Shown one piece after another: positions 55,538-64,000 of a stretch of 64,000 nucleotides of DNA. Source of the stretch: Mycolicibacterium arabiense (GTDB lineage Bacteria > Actinomycetota > Actinomycetes > Mycobacteriales > Mycobacteriaceae); NCBI RefSeq assembly GCF_010731815.2, contig NZ_AP022593.1:2852001-2916000 (forward strand), written 5' to 3'. Both the position numbers and the translations under genes were made by a program. Position 1 is the stretch's first letter; every line of letters starts with the position of its first letter. The notes below the pieces were generated by a model that was given only the letters and a program-made list of their open reading frames with translations, did no database searches and was not told the DNA's origin.

Positions 55538-56445
55538 CGATCCACCGTCCGGTATTCGACGTCGTCGTCGGTGAGTTTCAGATAGGCCTCTTCCAGCGAG
55601 GCGCGCTGCGTGCTCAGCTCGTGCAGGGTGATCGCGTTGCGCGCAGCCAGTTCTCCGACGACCTCGATGGCCGCGCCCCGCACCGAGAGCGCCAGACCGT
55701 CGGGCTCCAGGCTCGCGTCGACTCCCGCGGCGGTCAGCAGCTCGGCCAGGGCGTCCAGCCGCGGACTGCGAACCCGCACCGCGGCGGCACCGGAACCGGA
55801 GACGAACTCGGCGACCGTCGTCGACGCAATCAGCTTGCCGCGGCCGATCACCACCAGGCGGTCCGCGGTGTTGGCCATCTCGGCGAGCAGGTGGCTCGAC
55901 ACGAACACCGTGCGGCCCTCGGCGGCCAACGCCCGCATCAGGGTTCGCACCCATCGGATGCCCTCCGGATCGAGACCGTTGACCGGCTCGTCGAACAGCA
56001 GCACCGGCGGATCACCGAGCAGCGCGGCGGCGATGCCCAGCCGCTGCCCCATGCCGAGCGACAGCGCGCCCGCATGCTTGTCGCCGACCGAGTCCAGCCC
56101 GACGATCTCGAGCACCTCGTCGACGCGAGCGACCGGGATGCGATTGGAGGCGGCGATCCAGCGCAGGTGATCCCGCGCCGACCTGCCGGGGTGCACCTGC
56201 TTGGCGTCGAGCAGGGCGCCGACCTTCCGCAGCGGATCGGTCAGCTCGCGGTACTGCTTGCCACCGATGGTCGCCATGCCGGACGTCGGGCGGTCCAGGC
56301 CGAGGATCATCCGCATCGTGGTGGTCTTGCCCGCCCCGTTGGGCCCGAGGAACCCGGTGACGACGCCCGGTTCGATCGAGACGGTGAGATCGTCGACGGC
56401 ACGGGTCCGGCCGTACACCTTGGTCAGCCCGACGAGTTCGATCAC
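55534..56445 (-). CDS. ABC transporter ATP-binding protein
   Basis: A 303-residue ABC ATPase of the DrrA/BcrA type. Walker A is FLGPNGAGKTTTMRM near residue 38, the signature is SLGMGQRLGIAAALLG, Walker B VLLFDEPVNGLDPEG, then SSHLLAEM with the switch His. The C-terminal 90 residues form the extra domain found in antibiotic self-resistance ATPases (VRVRSPRLDALAELLTAAGV). It energises the permease encoded next. GTG 56445 is 13 bp after the SGNH hydrolase stop. Confidence 0.93.
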   Translation of the reverse strand: MIELVGLTKVYGRTRAVDDLTVSIEPGVVTGFLGPNGAGKTTTMRMILGLDRPTSGMATIGGKQYRELTDPLRKVGALLDAKQVHPGRSARDHLRWIAASNRIPVARVDEVLEIVGLDSVGDKHAGALSLGMGQRLGIAAALLGDPPVLLFDEPVNGLDPEGIRWVRTLMRALAAEGRTVFVSSHLLAEMANTADRLVVIGRGKLIASTTVAEFVSGSGAAAVRVRSPRLDALAELLTAAGVDASLEPDGLALSVRGAAIEVVGELAARNAITLHELSTQRASLEEAYLKLTDDDVEYRTVDR

Positions 56446-56458
56446 GGTGTCGATGATC

Positions 56459-58209
<1,751 letters not shown>

Positions 58210-58213
<4 letters not shown>

Positions 58214-59217
58214 ACGGGCACCCCCACTTTCAGCTCGGTGGCGATCCGGTCGGCGGTCCAGGGTGCGAGCAGGAAGCCCGACCGACCGTGACCGGTGGCC
58301 ACCAACGTGCGTTCGTCCAGTCTGCCCACCAGGGGCAGGTTGTCGGGTGTCATCGGTCGCAGACCCGCCGCGGCCTCGGCGAGTTCGTACTCGCCGAGTG
58401 CCGGCACCACCTCGCAGGCGTCGTCGAGCAGATCGCGTACGCCGGACACGGTGGGTGCGGTGTCGCGGCCGTGTTCGTACTGGGTCGCCCCGACGACGAC
58501 CCCGTCCGGCCTCGGCACGAGGTACACCGGCCTGCCGTGCACCCTGGCGCGGATGACGCGCGTCGGGACCGGCATGCATCCCTTGCGCCACCGCAGCCGC
58601 AGCACCTCGCCCTTCACCGGCCGGATGGCAAGACCCGGCCACAGCGTCGGGGCGTCGATGCCGTTGGCGATGACGGTGACGTCCGCGTCGCGCGTCTCGT
58701 CGAGGGCCGCGACCCGTGGCGCCCACGTCACGCCGAGCCGTTCACATTCCTGGGCCAGCGCGGTGACGAGAGCGCGGTTGTCCACCGCGAGTTCGTTCTC
58801 GGCGACGAACCCGTGCCTGATGTTGCTCGCCAGCAGCGGTTCGACGTCCCTGGCCGACCGGGTCGGGGTGACGTCCTGGCCTTGCGCGGCGAGCCACTCG
58901 CGGACGGTGCGCAGGTCCTGGGCATCGGCGCGGTCGACCGCCACCACCAGCGACTCGCGCGCGGTCACGACCTCCGGCGGCAGCCCGTCGAGGAAGCCCT
59001 CGTTCCACAGCCGCAGCGACTCCAGCCCAATCCGGTACAGCTCTTCCTCACCGGGCCATCCCTCGCTGTGCGGGGCGATCATCCCGCCGCCGACCCACGA
59101 CGCACCGTGCTCGCCGGTGCGGTGGACGCGCACGGACCACCCGTCCAGCGCGGCGCGTCTGGCCACCGCCAACCCGATGACGCCGCCGCCGACGACGGCG
59201 CACGTGCCGACGGACAT
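58210..59217 (-). CDS. thiO: Glycine oxidase ThiO
   Basis: A 335-residue FAD enzyme that oxidises glycine to dehydroglycine for ThiG. The FAD-binding motif is [12 protein letters not shown] (residues 8-19), followed by [15 protein letters not shown] and the C-terminal [15 protein letters not shown] and [13 protein letters not shown] motifs of the DAO family. ATG 59217 has a Shine-Dalgarno GGAGGA (59222-59227) with a 4-base gap, itself part of the TPP riboswitch. Confidence 0.96.
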
Positions 59218-59221
59218 GGGT

Positions 59222-59330
59222 TCCTCCCTTCGCCGGCATGACCCGGATCAGGTGTGACGGTCAGGGCCGGAGACGTCCACCAGAGACGTCGGCGCCCACT
59301 CTCAGTCCCGCTCCCGGGACTCCCGTGATG
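59222..59330 (-). promoter_or_regulatory. TPP riboswitch upstream of thiO
   Basis: Read on the minus strand, the leader holds GGGACTGAGAGTGGG (P2/P3 sensor) and ACCTGATCCGGGTCATGCCGG with GCGAAGGGAGG (P4/P5 sensor), the TPP-aptamer core. The variable P3 arm is lengthened by a self-complementary GACGTC element. The final AGGGAGG is the thiO Shine-Dalgarno, so TPP should block translation of thiO-thiS-thiG and probably the genes after them. The 5' end is set from the predicted promoter. Confidence 0.95.
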
Positions 59331-59338
59331 ATGGCTCG

Positions 59339-59348
59339 AGCTTACCCT
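59339..59348. promoter_or_regulatory. Overlapping divergent -10 boxes (thiO operon / thiE)
   Basis: TAAGCT on the minus strand (59339-59344) predicts a thiO transcript start near 59332, just outside the riboswitch. TACCCT on the plus strand (59343-59348) ends 7 nt before the thiE GTG at 59355. The two boxes share 2 bp and the start sites are 23 bp apart, the same spacing as at 18470-18477. Confidence 0.55.
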
Positions 59349-59354
59349 CGATGC

Positions 59355-60023
59355 GTGCGACGACCCCGTGAGCGACTGCAGTCCGCCCAGCTCTACCTGT
59401 GCACCGACGCCCGCCGTGAGCGCGGCGACCTCGCCGAGTTCGCCGACGCGGCGCTGCGCGGCGGGGTCGACATCATTCAGCTCCGTGACAAGGGGTCCGC
59501 CGGCGAGCAGCGGTTCGGCCCGCTCGAGGCGCGTGAGGAACTCGAGGCGCTCGCGGTGCTCGGCGACGCCGCCCGGCGGCACGGCGCGCTGCTCGCCGTC
59601 AACGACCGCGCCGACATCGCGCGGGCCGCAGGCGCCGACGTGCTCCACCTCGGCCAGGACGACCTCCCGCTGCTGATGGCGCGCGACGTGATCGGCCCTG
59701 GACCGCTGATCGGACGCTCGACCCACGACGCCGCGCAGGTGGCCGCCGCGATCTCCGACGAGGTGGACTACTTCTGCGTCGGTCCGTGCTGGCCGACGCC
59801 CACCAAGCCCGGCCGCACCGCACCCGGGCTCGATCTGGTCCGCACCGCGGCGGCGACCGCGGGCGACAAGACGTGGTTCGCGATCGGCGGCATCGACGGT
59901 GACCGCCTGCCCGAGGTGTTGGAGGCGGGAGCCACCCGCGTGGTCGTGGTGCGTGCGATCACCGCCGCCGACGACCCGGCCGCGGCGGCCGCGGCGCTCA
60001 AGTCGGCGCTCAGTTCCCGTTGA
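59355..60023 (+). CDS. thiE: Thiamine-phosphate synthase ThiE
   Basis: A 222-residue TIM barrel that joins HMP-PP with thiazole phosphate to thiamine phosphate. [30 protein letters not shown] (diphosphate-binding), [37 protein letters not shown] and [20 protein letters not shown] are all present. GTG 59355 fits a leaderless start (TACCCT 59343-59348) and the 222-residue orthologue; the ATG four bases upstream is out of frame. The gene is outside riboswitch control, on the opposite strand. Confidence 0.96.
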   Translation: MRRPRERLQSAQLYLCTDARRERGDLAEFADAALRGGVDIIQLRDKGSAGEQRFGPLEAREELEALAVLGDAARRHGALLAVNDRADIARAAGADVLHLGQDDLPLLMARDVIGPGPLIGRSTHDAAQVAAAISDEVDYFCVGPCWPTPTKPGRTAPGLDLVRTAAATAGDKTWFAIGGIDGDRLPEVLEAGATRVVVVRAITAADDPAAAAAALKSALSSR

Positions 60024-60525
60024 GGTCCTTGCCGTTGAGCAGCGGGATCGTGGCGGTGACGCTGCGCAGCCGGTCCCAGCTCGCGGCGAAACCGGGGTGC
60101 AGTGGCAGGTCGGCGACGTCGTCCTCGGCCACCCAGCGCAGTTCGGCGCTCTCGCGGTTGGGCGTGGTGTCGAGCAGCTCGGGCGCGTCCGCGATCACCG
60201 TCGTGTAGGTCCACGCAGGCCCGCCCGGACCGGGCACCTCCGACGTGACGACCGACGTGCGGACCGTCAGCTGCTCGACGTGCAGACCCGCCTCCTCGTT
60301 GGCCTCCCTGACCGCCGCCTGCTCGGGCGTCTCGTGGCTGTCCCGCGCTCCGCCGGGCAGTCCCCAGGTGCCGCCCTGATGACTCCACACCGCACGGTGC
60401 TGAAGCAGGACCGCCGCTCGTCCGTCGGGCTGCGGAGCCCGCAGCAGCAGACCGGCCGCGCCGTGTCTGCCCCAGAAATGGCCACCGTTGTCCGACAGCA
60501 CCCAGCCGTCACCGTCACCTCGCAC
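60010..60525 (-). CDS. mutT3: NUDIX hydrolase (MutT3)
   Basis: A 171-residue Nudix enzyme. The Nudix box G-x5-E-x7-R-E-x2-E-E-x-G is in [20 protein letters not shown] with [19 protein letters not shown] starts the fold. M. tuberculosis Rv0413 is annotated MutT3, a nucleotide-pool sanitiser hydrolysing oxidised dGTP/dGDP; here the exact substrate is inferred from position and length. GTG 60525 lies 7 nt after TATCCT (60532-60537), a leaderless start. Overlaps the convergent thiE by 14 bp. Confidence 0.92.
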   Translation of the reverse strand: MRGDGDGWVLSDNGGHFWGRHGAAGLLLRAPQPDGRAAVLLQHRAVWSHQGGTWGLPGGARDSHETPEQAAVREANEEAGLHVEQLTVRTSVVTSEVPGPGGPAWTYTTVIADAPELLDTTPNRESAELRWVAEDDVADLPLHPGFAASWDRLRSVTATIPLLNGKDLNGN

Positions 60526-60596
60526 CCATTCAGGATAGGAAACGCCCGAGGTTGGGCGGTGTCGCCCGATTGCATCCGCGTCGTGCCGACAACTCT

Positions 60597-60615
60597 TAGA
60601 ATTCTTTTATAGAAT
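60597..60615 (+). promoter_or_regulatory. Two tandem -10 boxes of glnX-glnH-pknG
   Basis: TAGAAT occurs twice, at 60597-60602 and 60610-60615, 13 bp apart, in an AT-rich patch. The downstream one predicts a transcript start near 60622 and a leader of about 39 nt before GTG 60661. Two alternative promoters for the operon are suggested. Confidence 0.5.
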
Positions 60616-60660
60616 CGGTTGACTCAAACCGCCCGCCGGAAAGTTGAGGTCCGCACACAG

Positions 60661-61979
60661 GTGACTGTGGAGTTGGCGCACCCTTCGACTGAACCCCTGG
60701 CGTCGCGGTCGCCGACGACTCCGACGCACTCGCGCTGGTGGTTCCTCTGGACGACGCCCGGACGCATCCTGACCATCGGCCTGGTGCTGTCGTCGCTCGT
60801 CATCGCCTGCGCCTTCGCCACGTCCACGACGATCAACGACCGCCAGCAGGCGCTGACCACCGTGCTCGACCACACCGAACCGCTGGCCTTCGCCGCCGGC
60901 GAGCTGTACACGACGCTTTCGGTCGCCGACGCCGCCGCCGCGACCGCGTTCATCGCAGGCGCCGAACCCCGGCCCGTGCGCCAGCGCTACGAGCAGGCGA
61001 TCACCGACGCGGCCGTGGCCGTGACCCGCGCGTCGAGCGGGCTGACCGACGAGGACATGGTCCAACTGCTGGGCCGGATCAATGCCCAGTTGGCGGTCTA
61101 CACGGGTCTGGTCGAGACGGCCAGGACGAACAACCGTGCGGGCTACCCGGTCGGCTCGTCGTATCTGTCCGAGGCGTCGGGGTTGATGCAGACGCAGATC
61201 CTGCCCGACGCGCAGCGGCTCTACGAGCGGACCTCGCTGCAGGTGGACACCGAGACGACGGCCTCGACCAGGATTCCCGCGCCGGTGATCCTCGTGGTGC
61301 TCGCGACGATCCTGTTCGGCGTGTTCGCCAACCGTTGGCTCGCCAGGCACACGCGGCGGCGGGTGAACATCGGCTTCGTGGCGGGCGGGCTTGCGGTCCT
61401 AGTCATGATCGTGTGGGTGGGCACCGCGCTGATCATCTCGACCCTGGACAGCCGTAGCGCCAAGAGCACGGCGGCCGAGTCGCTCAAGACGGTGACGACC
61501 ATGGCCATCACCGCGCAGCAGGCACGTGCCGACGAGACGCTGTCGCTGATTCGGCGTGGTGACGAGGGCGTGCGCAAGCAGTCGTACTACCAGCGCATCG
61601 ACGCCATGGCGCAGCAGCTGTCCACCTACCTCAACCGCGACGACGCAATCGACAAGGCCGACCTCGCGGACGCCGAACAGCTGCTGCAGCGCTGGCGTGC
61701 CGCCGACGACCGGATCAACGCCTACATCGCGGTCGGCAACTACCAGGCCGCCACGCAGGTGGCGCTGGGCACCGGCGAGGACGACTCGACCCCGGCATTC
61801 GACAAGCTCGATGCGGCGCTGAGCAAGGGCATCGCGGAGAGCAGGGAACAGCTGCGCAGCGACATCGTCAACGCGCGGCGCGTGCTGTCGGGCGCGACGG
61901 TCGGCGCAGCGGCGTTGAGCGTGATGGCGGCGATCGCGGTGTCGCTGGGGTTGTGGCCACGGCTGAGCGAGTACCGCTG

Positions 61980-61980
<1 letters not shown>
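60661..61980 (+). CDS. glnX: GlnX, membrane sensor protein of the PknG pathway
   Basis: A 439-residue protein with a large extracytoplasmic helical domain. Transmembrane helices lie near residues 36-55, 205-222, 235-255 and 415-433; the loops carry ASSG-type four-helix bundles like chemoreceptor sensors (SVADAAAATAFIAGAEPRPV). M. tuberculosis Rv0412c (GlnX) works with GlnH to signal external aspartate and glutamate to PknG. GTG 60661 gives exactly 439 residues and starts VTVELAHPSTEP as in the orthologue; the TTG at 60619 is in frame but not needed. The TGATG overlap joins it to glnH. Confidence 0.92.

Positions 61981-64000
<2,020 letters not shown>

Noticed and set aside
59351..59353. ATG 59351 as the thiE start
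   Set aside because: It is out of frame with ThiE; GTG 59355 is in frame and follows the -10 by 7 nt.

Overview
The window is a piece of a mycobacterial chromosome, most likely a rapidly growing Mycobacterium/Mycolicibacterium. Base composition is strongly GC-rich, GTG starts are common, and gene order follows the M. tuberculosis Rv0440-to-Rv0410c block read backwards: groEL2, an SDR, moeA, psd, pssA, an AAA ATPase, a LON-domain protein, a YbdK-type ligase, sodC, virR, a DUF3263 protein, def, a GNAT, xthA, thiC, thiD, lpqL, thiG, thiS, thiO, thiE, mutT3, glnX, glnH and pknG. These orthologies come from recalled protein families, not from a search.

Layout. 1-6.1 kb: partial VOC protein, D-aminoacylase plus CMD protein, an SDR/MDR pair, and groEL2 with two CIRCE operators and a UUCG terminator. 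6.3-18.5 kb is an accessory stretch: TetR/SDR pair with twin operators, cupin, a UvrA2-like ATPase, an SF2 helicase, a 63-bp dyad repeat, DUF559 protein, SRPBCC, peptidase E, GNAT, HAD phosphatase, and two bPH2 membrane proteins. 18.5-24.5 kb: SDR, moeA, psd, pssA and a Cdc48-like AAA protein. 24.5-33 kb: methyltransferase, SRPBCC, DUF1707, then a complete Mrp antiporter operon with a fused MrpA/B. 33-40.9 kb: LON/ligase/sodC/virR/DUF3263 operon, def, GNAT, xthA, a Cys-rich small protein, and an MFS exporter. 41-44.9 kb: TPP riboswitch, thiC, thiD, hydrolase, Septum_form-like protein. 44.9-51.8 kb: Baeyer-Villiger-type monooxygenase, permeases, a frameshifted PH-domain gene, DUF222-HNH protein, DDAH. 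51.8-59.3 kb: a minus-strand run led by a second TPP riboswitch (thiO-thiS-thiG-SGNH hydrolase-ABC ATPase-ABC permease-lpqL-degenerate lpqL copy). 59.3-64 kb: thiE, mutT3, then glnX-glnH-pknG, with pknG cut by the window end.

How the genes work together. Two riboswitch-controlled loci supply the pyrimidine and thiazole halves of thiamine, joined by ThiE. Psd and PssA make phosphatidylethanolamine. Mrp subunits A-G form one Na+/H+ antiporter. GlnH, GlnX and PknG form an amino-acid-sensing kinase pathway. SodC and VirR are envelope proteins.

A recurring regulatory feature is a TAnnnT -10 box whose last base lies exactly 7 or 8 nt before the start codon, at 18 genes by direct reading. This implies leaderless mRNAs and helped fix several starts. 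Two divergent gene pairs also share an overlapping, back-to-back -10. No tRNA, rRNA, CRISPR array, insertion sequence or prophage was seen. No gene-free stretch exceeds 300 bp.
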